64,000 nt of DNA from Colwellia sp. (GCF_013214175.1 NZ_JABSPA010000002.1:62001-126000); one strand, 5' to 3'; positions 51,331 to 60,853 are shown, counted from the stretch's first letter. A program made the numbers and translations. The notes: generated by a model from the letters alone, not told the origin.

Positions 51331-53424
51331 TTAGGCGTTGGAGTATTGTTCTTTATTACCTAACCAACGTTGAATTAATGCTTGCGCACATTCAGGGTGC
51401 TGGCGCGATAATAAATACGCCTGTTGCCGTATTTCAGGGATTAGGTAACCATCTCGTACCAGATCGGCAATTTTAAGATCGGCTAAACCGGTTTGTCTGG
51501 TACCTAACAACTCTCCGGGACCACGGATTTCCAAGTCTTTTTCTGCGATAACAAAACCGTCATTACTTTCACGTAATACTTTTAAGCGTTTAACGGCGGT
51601 TTTTGATAGTGGTGCTTTATACATTAATACACAAAAAGAGGCGACAGAGCCTCGACCGACACGACCACGTAATTGGTGCAGTTGTGCTAAGCCTAAACGC
51701 TCTGGGTTCTCAATGACCATTAAGCTGGAATTAGGCACATCAACGCCTACTTCTATTACTGTAGTAGCGATAAGCAAGTGAAGATCGCCGGCTTTAAAAG
51801 CATCCATCACTTGTTGTTTTTCAACCGCTTTCATCCGCCCATGTACTAAGCCAATTTTTAATTCCGGCAGTTGTGCTGCTAATAAAAGCGCAGTTGCTTC
51901 GGCGGCTTGGCACTGTAATACTTCCGACTCTTCAATTAAGGTACATACCCAATAAGCTTGCCTGCCATCATTAACACAGCCTTGGCGAATACGTTCAATA
52001 ACATCCCCGCGGCGTGAATCGGGTAATGCCACGGTGTTTATTGGTGTGCGACCTGGAGGTAATTCATCAATAATAGAGGCATCTAAATCCGCATAGGCGG
52101 TCATCGATAAAGTACGAGGAATAGGTGTTGCCGTCATGATCAGTTGGTGTGGATACTTGTTATCAAAGACACCTTTTTCCCTCAGGGTCAGGCGTTGATG
52201 AACACCAAATTTATGTTGCTCATCAATAATAACCAGTACCAAATTTTTAAATATCACATCGGCTTGAAATAGCGCATGGGTGCCAATAACCATTTGCATT
52301 TCACCACTGGCTATTTTCTCAAGGGCTTCTCTTTTCGCTTTTACTTTAGTTTTGCCAGCCAACCAACCGACACTAATATCTAGCGGGGTAAACCAGTTGG
52401 CAAAGTTAATCGCGTGTTGTTCGGCAAGAATTTCCGTCGGTGCCATTAAGGCAACTTGATAACCCTCACTAATGGCCGTTAAGGCGGCAAGCGCAGCCAC
52501 TAAGGTTTTACCTGAGCCGACATCACCTTGAACCAAGCGCATCATAGGCTGACTTTTAGCCAGGTCAGTTTTTATTTCATCAACCACACGAGTTTGCGCA
52601 TTGGTTGGCGTAAATGGCAATGCTTTGAGGAATTTTTGATTAACTTTTTCATCACCCAACAAAGGTAACGCATCATGCACATCACTATTTTGTCTGAGCT
52701 TAAGCATGCTCAGGTTGTGAGCAAGTAACTCTTCTTTAATTAATCGTTGCTGTGCTGGATGACGGCCTTGCTCTAATTGCTCAATAGAAACATCGGGCGG
52801 TGGGCGGTGAATAATGGCTAAGGCATCACTGAGCGTGTATTGCTCATTAAAAATATTGCTTGGCAGTAATTCTTCTACTTGGCCGCGCTGCAAGCGAATT
52901 AAAGATTGTTCGGTTAAGCTGCGTAGTGAAACTTGTCTTAAGCCATCGGTACTGGGATAAACCGGTGTTAAGGTCTCTTCTACAGAGGTTAATGCTCTAT
53001 CGTCATCAAGGGTTTTGTACTCAGGATGAACTATTTGATAACCACGAGGGCCGCGTTTTACTTCACCATAACAGCGAATGTTGTTACCAATGGCTAAGCT
53101 ATTTTTTTGACTGGCGGAAAAGCTGAAAAAACACAGTTGAATACTGCCAGTGCCATCATGGAGAGTAACCACCATCATGCGTCGTTTACCGTGGGTGATC
53201 TGGTTATCGGTAATTTCACCAATAATATTGGTTGAGGTACCCACTAATAATTCGCGCACTGTGCTGACACGGGTTTTATCTTCATAACGCAGTGGTAAAT
53301 GAAAGAGCATGTCTTGCACAGACAGCAAGCCTATTTTCTCAAGTTTTTCAGCTAGACTAGGCCCGACACCCTTAAGAGTGCTTAGCGGAATTTTCGATAG
53401 CTTAGTGAGCGCTTCCAGTGCCAT
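51331..53424 (-). CDS. recG: ATP-dependent DNA helicase RecG
   Basis: The product has 697 residues (E. coli 693). An N-terminal wedge domain (LKGVGPSLAEKLEKIGLLSV) precedes an OB-fold and the helicase core. Helicase motifs seen are GDVGSGKT (motif I, near 303), IIDEQHKFGVHQR (motif II, DEQH, near 402), TATPIPRT (motif III, near 430) and QLRGRVGRG (motif VI, near 590). It remodels stalled forks and Holliday junctions in the cytoplasm. ATG at 53424. It lies 9 bp downstream of trmH on the same strand, so they are probably cotranscribed. Confidence 0.96.
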   Translation of the reverse strand: MALEALTKLSKIPLSTLKGVGPSLAEKLEKIGLLSVQDMLFHLPLRYEDKTRVSTVRELLVGTSTNIIGEITDNQITHGKRRMMVVTLHDGTGSIQLCFFSFSASQKNSLAIGNNIRCYGEVKRGPRGYQIVHPEYKTLDDDRALTSVEETLTPVYPSTDGLRQVSLRSLTEQSLIRLQRGQVEELLPSNIFNEQYTLSDALAIIHRPPPDVSIEQLEQGRHPAQQRLIKEELLAHNLSMLKLRQNSDVHDALPLLGDEKVNQKFLKALPFTPTNAQTRVVDEIKTDLAKSQPMMRLVQGDVGSGKTLVAALAALTAISEGYQVALMAPTEILAEQHAINFANWFTPLDISVGWLAGKTKVKAKREALEKIASGEMQMVIGTHALFQADVIFKNLVLVIIDEQHKFGVHQRLTLREKGVFDNKYPHQLIMTATPIPRTLSMTAYADLDASIIDELPPGRTPINTVALPDSRRGDVIERIRQGCVNDGRQAYWVCTLIEESEVLQCQAAEATALLLAAQLPELKIGLVHGRMKAVEKQQVMDAFKAGDLHLLIATTVIEVGVDVPNSSLMVIENPERLGLAQLHQLRGRVGRGSVASFCVLMYKAPLSKTAVKRLKVLRESNDGFVIAEKDLEIRGPGELLGTRQTGLADLKIADLVRDGYLIPEIRQQAYLLSRQHPECAQALIQRWLGNKEQYSNA

Positions 53425-53433
53425 TGTTAGTAC

Positions 53434-54141
53434 TTAGTCATCAATGTGTTGCCAAGCTTTTTTGTTCATTTGCATTTTTTTCCACCATTTTTCATCAGCA
53501 ACAATTTGACCTGCTTCATCAATTTCAGGATAAGGCAAACCTTTACGCTGACAAGCCTCGGCAAAGATAGGATGACCACCTTCAAATAAAGTACGTTGAC
53601 GACGTTCATGGCTCAAGCGCGGTTGATCATACATACCGGCTAATTGACGCTGGCGCTGTGCTTCGTATAAAACCACCGAACAAGCAACCGAAACATTGAG
53701 TGATTGAACCATGCCAACCATAGGAATAACAATGTGGTGGTCAGCTAGTTCAAGAGCTTCTTTTGAGGTACCAAACTTCTCTTGTCCCAAAATAATGGCG
53801 GTGGGCTTGGTATAATCAATTTCAGTAAAATTAACCGCAGTATCAGACAAGTTGGTGACTAATACCTGCATGCCCTGTGCTTTTAACACGGCAATTGCAT
53901 CAGCTGTTTTGTGATAGTTATGCACGTCAATCCAATTTTGGCTGCCGGCGGCGCTACCACCACGTACTTCCGCCTCTTCACTCTTCCATACGGCATGAAC
54001 ATCACTAATACCAATGGCATCACAAGTACGTACTACGGCGGCTAAATTATGGCTTTTATGCAGGCCTTCCATACACACTGTTAAGTCTGGCTGGCGTTTA
54101 TCTAACATGGTATTAATGCGTGCTAATCTTTCTGGAGTCAT
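53434..54141 (-). CDS. trmH: tRNA (guanosine(18)-2-prime-O)-methyltransferase TrmH
   Basis: The product has 235 residues, as in E. coli TrmH (229). SPOUT features are present: NLAAVVRTCDAIGI (near 32) with the conserved Arg, ILGQEKFGTSKEAL (near 117), the GxE loop that binds SAM, and VSVACSVVLYEAQRQR (near 150). It methylates the ribose of G18 in tRNA in the cytoplasm. ATG at 54141 gives the known MTPERLARI N-terminus. The order trmH-recG downstream of spoT is a common gammaproteobacterial one, with ridA inserted. Confidence 0.95.
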   Translation of the reverse strand: MTPERLARINTMLDKRQPDLTVCMEGLHKSHNLAAVVRTCDAIGISDVHAVWKSEEAEVRGGSAAGSQNWIDVHNYHKTADAIAVLKAQGMQVLVTNLSDTAVNFTEIDYTKPTAIILGQEKFGTSKEALELADHHIVIPMVGMVQSLNVSVACSVVLYEAQRQRQLAGMYDQPRLSHERRQRTLFEGGHPIFAEACQRKGLPYPEIDEAGQIVADEKWWKKMQMNKKAWQHIDD

Positions 54142-54351
54142 TGTGGTTTATTCTGTAAAGGTAAAAAGTCTAATATGTTAGTGTTAAGTGTTGCTGCACG
54201 AACAAGCAAGACGCGTAAACATAGCCAATATGTTAAATGAATGAAATTTAGGCAAAGCCATCAAGCTGTGAGTTCATGGAGCTTATGTCTATAAGTGACT
54301 TGAACGAACAGCGCAGACAATGCCGAATAAATCTCTTTCATGACACATATT

Positions 54352-54741
54352 TTAATTGACGCTAGGAAGTTCCATTATCCCGTCAATTTCGATGGCCACA
54401 TCTTTAGGTAATCTAGATACTTGTACCGCAGCTCTTGCTGGGTAAGGCTGGCTAAAGTAACGACTCATAATTTCGTTAACCGTAGCAAAATTGCTTAAAT
54501 CGGTTAAGAAGATATTTACTTTTACCATATTGTTAATTTCACCACCGGCTGCATCACAAACGGCAACTAGGTTTTTAAATACTTGCTCTGCTTGTGCAGC
54601 AAAGTCACCTTCAACAACTTGCATAGTTTCAGCAATAAGAGGAATTTGTCCTGATAAGTAAACCGTATTATTTACTTTTACCGCTTGGCTATAAGTACCA
54701 ATGGCACTTGGTGCTTTGTCTGTACTGATAATACTTTTCAT
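54352..54741 (-). CDS. ridA: 2-iminobutanoate/2-iminopropanoate deaminase RidA
   Basis: The product has 129 residues, typical of RidA/YjgF trimeric deaminases. Signatures are [21 protein letters not shown] and [20 protein letters not shown], including the Arg expected to bind the substrate carboxylate. It hydrolyses reactive enamine/imine intermediates made by PLP enzymes such as threonine dehydratase. It lies 88 bp downstream of spoT and 210 bp upstream of trmH on the same strand. ATG at 54741 gives [11 protein letters not shown], the usual start. Confidence 0.93.
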   Translation of the reverse strand: MKSIISTDKAPSAIGTYSQAVKVNNTVYLSGQIPLIAETMQVVEGDFAAQAEQVFKNLVAVCDAAGGEINNMVKVNIFLTDLSNFATVNEIMSRYFSQPYPARAAVQVSRLPKDVAIEIDGIMELPSVN

Positions 54742-54829
54742 AATACGTCCTGTTTAAACTGTTTTATTTAGCATACCACTAAATAGTTATGTAATTTGTT
54801 AGTTTACTAATGAGCAATAACCGCTGTGG

Positions 54830-56938
54830 TTATTTATTACGGATAACCCGTTGCACATCAATCATCACTTTAATCTTGCGAATAATATCAGCTAAATGAA
54901 TACGGTCACGACAGGTGATTTCCATGTCTATTACGTATAAACCTGCTTCTTTTTCACCTGAGTTTAAGCTATGCACATTAGAGCTACATCGAGCGATAAC
55001 ATTAGTTAATAATGCTAAGGCACCTTGATGGTTAATTATTTCAACTCTAAGCTTAGCAATAAATTCTTTATCGATATCATTGTCCCATTTTACTGGGAAC
55101 AAGCTGCCTTGGTCATGACCTTTGATATTGCGGCAACCTTGCTGATGTACCATCAAGCCTTTACCTGGGCTTAAGTAAGCTACAATGCCATCGCCAGGGA
55201 TAGGGCGACAACATTTACCGTAATTGACTAACATGCCTTCGGTGCCTCTTATCGGCATTTTAGCTTTAGTACTGTTAGGATCTAGTTCGGTATCTTCGGT
55301 AAAACCATCGGTTAGCTGACGAGCAATACCGATACTGAGGGCATTGCCTAAACCTATATTAGTCAGTAATTCATCAAAGGTCTTATTGCCACTTTGTTGC
55401 ACTACTTCATCAATTTTTTCTTGTGCTAAATCTTTAAGCTTGGTTTTACCCAAGGCGTGACTTAATAAACGAATGCCTAACGCATGGGATTCGTCTTTTT
55501 CACAACTTCTTAAGTAAGTTCTGATTTGTAAGCGTGCTTTAGCAGTAACAACAAAGTTTAACCAAGTCGCATTAGGTCTGGCTGCCTTAGAAGTAATTAC
55601 TTCAATGGTTTGCCCTGAATCTATTGGTTGGCTCATTGGGTAAGGTTTACGATCTACCTTAACACCAACACAAGAGTTGCCAACATCAGTGTGCACTGCA
55701 TAAGCAAAATCGATTGCCGTGGCACCCATTGGTAGCTCAATAATGCGGCCATCAGGGGTGAAAACATAAATCTCTTCAGGAAATAAGTCAGACTTAACGT
55801 TTTCAATAAACTCAAAAGAACTACCGGCACTTTGTTGCAGTTCAAGTAGGCTTTGCATCCAACGACGCGCTTTCATTTGCGCTGTTGTGCCGGTGTTCTC
55901 ACCGTCTTGTTTGTAAAGCCAATGCGCGGCAACACCTTTATCCGCCATTTGATCCATATCATGGGTACGGATCTGAATTTCTACCGGAATACCATGAGGA
56001 CCAATTAACGAAGTATGCAGCGATTGGTAACCATTAGTTTTAGGAATGGCGATGTAATCTTTAAAGCGTGATTCAATGGGTTTGAACAGGTTATGCATGG
56101 CACCTAAAGCACGGTAGCAGTTGTCAATTTTCTCATTAACGATTACACGGAAAGCATAAATGTCCATGACTTCATTGAACATTAATTCTTTATTAAGCAT
56201 TTTTTTATAAATTGAATAGAGATGTTTTTCTCTACCGACAATTTGTGCATCAATGCCGCTTTCGGCTAAACGTGCGGCAATTTCTTTCTCAATGTTATCA
56301 ACAATAGCTTTACGATTACCGCGGGCACTTTTTACTGCAGATTTTAAAGCACGTGAACGCATAGGATAAAGCGCTTCAAAGCCTAAAAGCTCTAATTCAT
56401 TTTTTATATCATGAATACCCAAACGGTTCGCTATTGGCGCATAAATCTCTAAGGTTTCACGGGCAATGCGACGGCGCTTATCCGGTCGTAAAGAGCCAAG
56501 GGTACGCATATTATGTGTACGGTCGGCAAGTTTAATTAAAATAACACGAATGTCTTGCACCATGGCAAGTACCATTTTACGGAAGTTTTCCGCTTGCATT
56601 TCTTCTTTGTTATTAAACTTTAACTTATCGAGTTTACTAACCCCTTCAACGAGTTCAGCTACGGTATGACCGAACAATTCAGCTAATTCATCTTTGGTTA
56701 CTTCGGTATCTTCAATAACATCGTGTAATAAAGCCGCCATGAGTGTTTCATGGTCTAAGTGCATTTGGGCTAAATTAATCGCTACGGCAACCGGATGAGT
56801 AATATAAGGATCACCACTTGAGCGCATTTGACCATCATGGGCATCACGCGCAACTATATAAGCGTGTTTAAGCAGGTCAACTTGTACTTTTGATAGGTAG
56901 GTAGAGCTAAGTTCTTTTAACGGTTCAAATAGGTACAC
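54830..56938 (-). CDS. spoT: Bifunctional (p)ppGpp synthetase/hydrolase SpoT
   Basis: The product has 702 residues, the same as E. coli SpoT. It starts with GTG at 56938, giving MYLFEPLKEL, the conserved start; GGAG lies a suitable distance upstream. The hydrolase domain has HD at residues 72-73 and the ED pair at 76-77 (LLHDVIEDT). The synthetase region contains RFKDYIAIPKTNGYQSLHTS, with the RXKD motif seen in bifunctional enzymes. A TGS domain (IYVFTPDGRIIELPMGATAI) and a C-terminal ACT domain follow. Unlike the usual gmk-rpoZ-spoT order with close spacing, 380 bp with a terminator and a repeat element separate it from rpoZ. Confidence 0.96.
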   Translation of the reverse strand: MYLFEPLKELSSTYLSKVQVDLLKHAYIVARDAHDGQMRSSGDPYITHPVAVAINLAQMHLDHETLMAALLHDVIEDTEVTKDELAELFGHTVAELVEGVSKLDKLKFNNKEEMQAENFRKMVLAMVQDIRVILIKLADRTHNMRTLGSLRPDKRRRIARETLEIYAPIANRLGIHDIKNELELLGFEALYPMRSRALKSAVKSARGNRKAIVDNIEKEIAARLAESGIDAQIVGREKHLYSIYKKMLNKELMFNEVMDIYAFRVIVNEKIDNCYRALGAMHNLFKPIESRFKDYIAIPKTNGYQSLHTSLIGPHGIPVEIQIRTHDMDQMADKGVAAHWLYKQDGENTGTTAQMKARRWMQSLLELQQSAGSSFEFIENVKSDLFPEEIYVFTPDGRIIELPMGATAIDFAYAVHTDVGNSCVGVKVDRKPYPMSQPIDSGQTIEVITSKAARPNATWLNFVVTAKARLQIRTYLRSCEKDESHALGIRLLSHALGKTKLKDLAQEKIDEVVQQSGNKTFDELLTNIGLGNALSIGIARQLTDGFTEDTELDPNSTKAKMPIRGTEGMLVNYGKCCRPIPGDGIVAYLSPGKGLMVHQQGCRNIKGHDQGSLFPVKWDNDIDKEFIAKLRVEIINHQGALALLTNVIARCSSNVHSLNSGEKEAGLYVIDMEITCRDRIHLADIIRKIKVMIDVQRVIRNK

Positions 56939-57036
56939 CTAATACTCCAAATTAAGGGGGAACATGGGGGTAATTCGAGTATATACCCTACTATAGCCAG
57001 CATACGCGGCAATACGCTCTGTTTACAAGGAAAATC

Positions 57037-57195
57037 ATACCAGTTTCATTAAGTTTATGAGCTTGTTGTGGGTAGGAAAAATAAATCAGGGCAAGGCACT
57101 CGATTGACCAATAGCTGGCTATTGGGATTGAGAGTAACGTAGTCATGGAGTATTTTAGCCAACACAAGTGGGCAGTCACTTAGTGAAATAGGTAT
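57037..57195. mobile_element. MITE-like element, 159 bp, with ATACC...GGTAT terminal inverted repeats
   Basis: The ends ATACCAGTTTCATTAAGT (57037-57054) and ACTTAGTGAAATAGGTAT (57178-57195) are inverted repeats matching at 15 of 18 positions. Inside is a perfect 8-bp hairpin CCAATAGC/GCTATTGG at 57108-57125. It has no transposase, and a 62-codon reading frame across it on the minus strand is probably not a gene. It sits in the spoT-rpoZ gap. Related ends occur at 60777 and 61888. No clear target duplication was seen. The rest of the gap (56939-57318) holds only the terminator at 57222. Confidence 0.6.
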
Positions 57196-57221
57196 CAAAG
57201 TCTAACTAATAAATAAGCAAT

Positions 57222-57274
57222 AAAAAAACGCGTAACCTATTTTCTGACATAAGCAGAATGAGGTACGCGTTTTT
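57222..57274. terminator. Terminator downstream of rpoZ
   Basis: AAAAACGCGT (57224-57233) and ACGCGTTTTT (57265-57274) pair over 10 bp, with inner CC/GG and TTCTG/CAGAA pairs extending the stem. A and T runs lie on both ends, so it can act on the minus strand after rpoZ, 45 bp past its stop. It separates rpoZ transcription from spoT. Confidence 0.8.
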
Positions 57275-57318
57275 AAGTGCTTAAAACTAAGTCCTTCTCT
57301 AAATAGAAGGAGTTAACT

Positions 57319-57606
57319 CTAGCTTAATTCGTCTTGTTGACCACCAACAATCGCTGCAACTGCATCTAATTCAGCAGTATCTTGCTGGATTTGCTGTGCA
57401 CGATCAGAAGTGTTCATAATATCTGTAGTAATTAAGCCTGCTTCGATTTCACGCAAAGCAATTACCGTTGGTTTGTCGTTTTCGACTTCAACCAATGGCT
57501 CTTTTCCGCCCGTTGCAATTTGACGAGCACGACGTGATGCAACTAGCACCAAATCAAAACGATTACCGACTTTTTCTACGGCATCTTCAACAGTTACGCG
57601 AGCCAT
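57319..57606 (-). CDS. rpoZ: RNA polymerase omega subunit
   Basis: The product has 95 residues from ATG at 57606, starting [20 protein letters not shown], the conserved omega N-terminus. GGAGTGA lies six bases upstream. A longer frame reaching 57663 would add 19 non-conserved residues. The middle [20 protein letters not shown] and ALREIEAG are typical. Omega helps assemble the beta-prime subunit and, with beta-prime, forms a ppGpp site. It follows gmk by 124 bp and is closed by the terminator at 57222-57274. Confidence 0.96.
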   Translation of the reverse strand: MARVTVEDAVEKVGNRFDLVLVASRRARQIATGGKEPLVEVENDKPTVIALREIEAGLITTDIMNTSDRAQQIQQDTAELDAVAAIVGGQQDELS

Positions 57607-57730
57607 CTGGTCACTCCAACTAATAAACGAACTTATAAAATAGCTGCGTAGTTTACTGCCCACTCATTAATTAAGCAAGTAATACCATGTGTATTAAGCC
57701 GCGCAACCGAGGAAATATTTTTTATCTTAC

Positions 57731-58387
57731 TTATTCAGCCGATTCAGTCGCTGCATTGTTCAGCAGATTACTAAATAATTCTTGCTGAGCAATGCTCTGT
57801 TGACGACATTTAAGGCGCTGATTATTTACAATAGTGATTAGATCAAGCAGGGCTTGGTCGAAGTCATCATTAACGATAATGTAATCAAATTCATTATAAT
57901 GAGAACATTCAGCTTGCGCCTGTTCCATACGACTGGCGATTACTTCTTCACTGTCTTGACCACGACCACGTAAGCGACTTTCTAGCTCTTCTTTAGAAGG
58001 AGGGCTAATAAAAATAGTGGTTACACTAGGTTTCTTCATACGAACTTGTTGAGCGCCTTGCCAATCAATATCAAGGAATACATCAATACCTTGGGCAAGT
58101 TGTGCATCGATTGCCGCTGCAGAGGTACCGTAATAGTTACCAAAGACTTCGGCATACTCATAGAAGGCATTGTTACTTATTTGTTTTTTGAACTCTTCAA
58201 CGCTAACAAAGTGGTAATGTTCAGCATTATTTTCACCAGGACGAGCATCTCGAGTGGTATGAGAAACCGATACCTGCATAGCTCTAGCGGATGCTTGGTT
58301 ATCTTGCTTTAGTAAAGCATTGATTAGGCTTGATTTCCCTGCACCACTTGGCGCAGAAAGAATAAATAAATTACCGGGAACAGTCAC
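57731..58387 (-). CDS. gmk: Guanylate kinase
   Basis: The product has 218 residues. The P-loop [11 protein letters not shown] is at residues 10-20, followed by [13 protein letters not shown] (GMP-binding, near 44) and [13 protein letters not shown] (near 100). It phosphorylates GMP to GDP with ATP in the cytoplasm, in the purine nucleotide pathway. The start is GTG at 58387 with AAAGGAAA upstream; it gives [11 protein letters not shown], the usual length. It is 124 bp before rpoZ on the same strand. Confidence 0.96.
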   Translation of the reverse strand: MTVPGNLFILSAPSGAGKSSLINALLKQDNQASARAMQVSVSHTTRDARPGENNAEHYHFVSVEEFKKQISNNAFYEYAEVFGNYYGTSAAAIDAQLAQGIDVFLDIDWQGAQQVRMKKPSVTTIFISPPSKEELESRLRGRGQDSEEVIASRMEQAQAECSHYNEFDYIIVNDDFDQALLDLITIVNNQRLKCRQQSIAQQELFSNLLNNAATESAE

Positions 58388-58477
58388 AGGGTTTTCCTTT
58401 AAAACAAACTTGAATCACATATGAGTAGTACTAAATTGAGTGATTAGTTACTCCATTTAGTTATAAATTTTTGCCAA

Positions 58478-58528
58478 TAAAAAAGGCTGAGACATATTTT
58501 ACTCTATTAGAATAAAAAAAGCTCAGCC
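58478..58528 (-). terminator. Rho-independent terminator of the aminotransferase gene
   Basis: On the minus strand GGCTGAG pairs with CTCAGCC (plus-strand positions 58485-58491 and 58522-58528), with a weak inner TTTTA/TAAAA pairing, and runs into TTTTTTATT at 58484-58478. It is about 40 bp past the stop at 58569. Confidence 0.85.
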
Positions 58529-58568
58529 AGATTTTATTTATACTTACTATCTGTGATTTATTGCCGTA

Positions 58569-59759
58569 CTAAAGCACTTTAGCAATAGATTTCGCTAAGT
58601 AATCAACATTACTATTGGCAATGCCAGCGATACTCATACGGCTAGAACCGACCATATAAATGCTGTATTCATCTTGTAGTTGTTGCACTTGCTCAGGGGT
58701 AATACCTAAGAAAGAGAACATACCATTTTGACGTTGAATAAAGCTAAAGTCGCGAGTTACGCCATTTTCTACAAGCTTATCGACGATTAATTTACGGTTG
58801 CCATTAATGCGATCACGCATTTCTTTTAATTCGCCATACCATTCGTTACGCAATTCATTAGAACTAAGGATAGTTTCTACAATGGCTGCGCCATGTGCTG
58901 GAGGCATAGAGTAAATAACACGTACCACATAAAGTAATACCGAGTTAGCGATATCAACCGCTGTGCTTGATTCGCCAATGATGGTACAAGCACCAATACG
59001 TTCACGATATAAACCGAAGTTTTTAGAACATGAACTACAGACGATCATTTCTTTAACTGTTTCCGCCATTAAACGTAAACCGTAAGCATCTTCGTCTAAA
59101 CCAGAACCGAAACCTTGGTATGCCATATCAATTAATGGCGTAAAACCAATACTTTTTGCTACTTCAGCAACTTGTTGCCATTGCTCTTTATTTAAATCCA
59201 TACCACTTGGGTTATGACAACAAGCGTGTAATAACACCACATCATCACTGCTGACTTGTTTAAGCGCATTTAACATGCCGTCAAAGTCTAAGCTTTTGTT
59301 TTCATGATCATAATAAGGGTAAGTTTTAACGTTTAAACCAGCCGCTTTAAATAAACCGGTATGATTTGCCCATGTTGGGTCACTTACCCAAATGGTAGCG
59401 CCTGCTTTACACGATTTGATAAATTCAGCAGCAACACGTAAAGCACCAGTACCACCAGGGGTAGATACGGTACGAGCACGATTTTGGTTTAATACTTTAT
59501 GCTCAGCGGTAAAAATAAGCTTAGCCATTTCATCATTGAATAACTCTGAGCCAGTAGGACCAATATAAACTTTGGTGTCTTCTGTCGTTAGGCGATGTTG
59601 TTCAGCTTTTTTTACACAATTAAGTATCGCAGTGTGACCTGCTTCATTTTTGTAGACACCAACACCTAAATCGATTTTATTTGGGTTGTTATCTTTTCTA
59701 TATTTAGCCAATAATCCAAGAATTGGATCGGCAGGCAAAGCCTTTAAACTACCAAACAT
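58569..59759 (-). CDS. Aromatic/aspartate aminotransferase (class I, PLP-dependent)
   Basis: The product has 396 residues, as in AspC/TyrB. The PLP-binding Lys246 lies in CSSCSKNFGLYRERIG, and the start MFGSLKALPADPILGLL is typical. HACCHNPSG (near 178), with the conserved Asn, and SRMSIAGI near the C-terminus (the Arg that binds the substrate carboxylate) are present. It moves amino groups between glutamate and oxaloacetate or aromatic 2-oxo acids. I cannot separate TyrB from AspC by sequence. ATG at 59759. It is a single gene with its own terminator. Confidence 0.93.
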   Translation of the reverse strand: MFGSLKALPADPILGLLAKYRKDNNPNKIDLGVGVYKNEAGHTAILNCVKKAEQHRLTTEDTKVYIGPTGSELFNDEMAKLIFTAEHKVLNQNRARTVSTPGGTGALRVAAEFIKSCKAGATIWVSDPTWANHTGLFKAAGLNVKTYPYYDHENKSLDFDGMLNALKQVSSDDVVLLHACCHNPSGMDLNKEQWQQVAEVAKSIGFTPLIDMAYQGFGSGLDEDAYGLRLMAETVKEMIVCSSCSKNFGLYRERIGACTIIGESSTAVDIANSVLLYVVRVIYSMPPAHGAAIVETILSSNELRNEWYGELKEMRDRINGNRKLIVDKLVENGVTRDFSFIQRQNGMFSFLGITPEQVQQLQDEYSIYMVGSSRMSIAGIANSNVDYLAKSIAKVL

Positions 59760-60003
59760 GACAGAAGTTTACCTTATGTTAGATGAGAGCTTGGTAATAA
59801 GGCATCATTGCGCTTATTAGCTTAAAAGCTCTAATTTTTTTAGTTAACTAAGCATAACCTAAGATTAAGGCGTAATTAAAGTGATTTTTACACCATAATG
59901 TGGCAAATATAAGATTAATTTGTACGGTGATGGGTCTTTATTTTATAAGTGCCAATAGAATTGTTAAATAAAGCCATGAGTATTTATCCTTGAATAATAG
60001 TTA

Positions 60004-60714
60004 CTAAAAACTATTAGTGAGTGCTGCAACAAGGCCAATAACACCGCCAAATATTCCGCCCCAAACCACTAACCAGCCTAAATGTTTTTTGATCATTTTT
60101 TGAATGATCTCTTTGACTAACTGAGGAGTTAATTCATTAAGGCGCTTTTCGATAATATCGCTAACTTTATCCCGCATGCCGGAAATGATATCCGGTTGCT
60201 CCAATTCTTCTCGCAGCAGGGTATTGAATTGCTCACTTTGGGTAATGTCTTGCATAGCGATTTTCATCTTGGCAATGAAGGGTTCTTTCATTGGTTGAAT
60301 GGCTTCACTACCGCCAACCATGGCAAGCATAGGGCCAAATGACGATTGTTCAATAACTTCAACTAAACTCTTGAACGCAGGACTAAGGTCGACTTTATCA
60401 ATAACCGGCGATAAGTTAATGGTGCTGGCTTTACCTGAGCTATCAGAAAGAAAGCGGTCGATGTTTTCTTCAGTAAAAAATTCTTCCATCATCAATTGAC
60501 GAATAGCTACTTTGAATTCTTCAAAACGTGCAGGAATAACGCCAGAGCCATAAAGCAGTGGTACTTTTTCAAAGAGCATATGCACGGCAAGCCAGTTAGT
60601 GACGGCACCAGATAAAGCGAAAAGACCTAAAGTAAAAAGCAAATGTTGCTCGCTAACATAGCCGCCTAACGTACAAGTTAACGCAATAAGGTTGGTGATA
60701 AGGCTTTTGTTCAC
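60004..60714 (-). CDS. DUF445 family membrane protein (YheB-like)
   Basis: The product has 236 residues from GTG at 60714, which has GGAGTG a few bases upstream; a GTG at 60726 would add four residues (MECF). There are hydrophobic segments near residues 4-35 and at the C-terminus (LGWLVVWGGIFGGVIGLVAALT), and between them the DUF445 pattern GAVTNWLAVHMLFEKVPLLYGSG and GVIPARFEEFK. DUF445 proteins are integral membrane proteins of unknown function. It is divergent from the cyclophilin gene. The preceding gap (59760-60003) holds only AT-rich sequence that likely includes the aminotransferase promoter. Confidence 0.85.
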   Translation of the reverse strand: MNKSLITNLIALTCTLGGYVSEQHLLFTLGLFALSGAVTNWLAVHMLFEKVPLLYGSGVIPARFEEFKVAIRQLMMEEFFTEENIDRFLSDSSGKASTINLSPVIDKVDLSPAFKSLVEVIEQSSFGPMLAMVGGSEAIQPMKEPFIAKMKIAMQDITQSEQFNTLLREELEQPDIISGMRDKVSDIIEKRLNELTPQLVKEIIQKMIKKHLGWLVVWGGIFGGVIGLVAALTNSF

Positions 60715-60776
60715 GAAACACTCCACAATGATTTGGTTAAATTATAAAAGTGGCTATGATAGCATTTAATTTACTT

Positions 60777-60853
60777 ATACCAATTCCATTAAATTTATTC
60801 AGCTCTAGTTATGCTAAATTCAATGACTTTATCGCTGTTAATAGGTTTGGTAT
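60777..60853. mobile_element. Small ATACC...GGTAT inverted-repeat element, 77 bp
   Basis: The ends ATACCAATTCCATTAA (60777-60792) and TTAATAGGTTTGGTAT (60838-60853) are inverted repeats matching at 13 of 16 positions. The left end is close to that of the 159-bp element at 57037 (ATACCA-TT-CATTAA). It lies between the DUF445 and cyclophilin genes, and the cyclophilin ATG comes 29 bp after it. An upstream frame from 60750 crosses it and is not coding. Confidence 0.5.

Noticed and set aside
56991-57179. 62-codon reading frame on the minus strand
   Set aside because: It lies almost wholly inside the inverted-repeat element at 57037-57195 and has no ribosome site; it is more likely repeat-derived than a gene.
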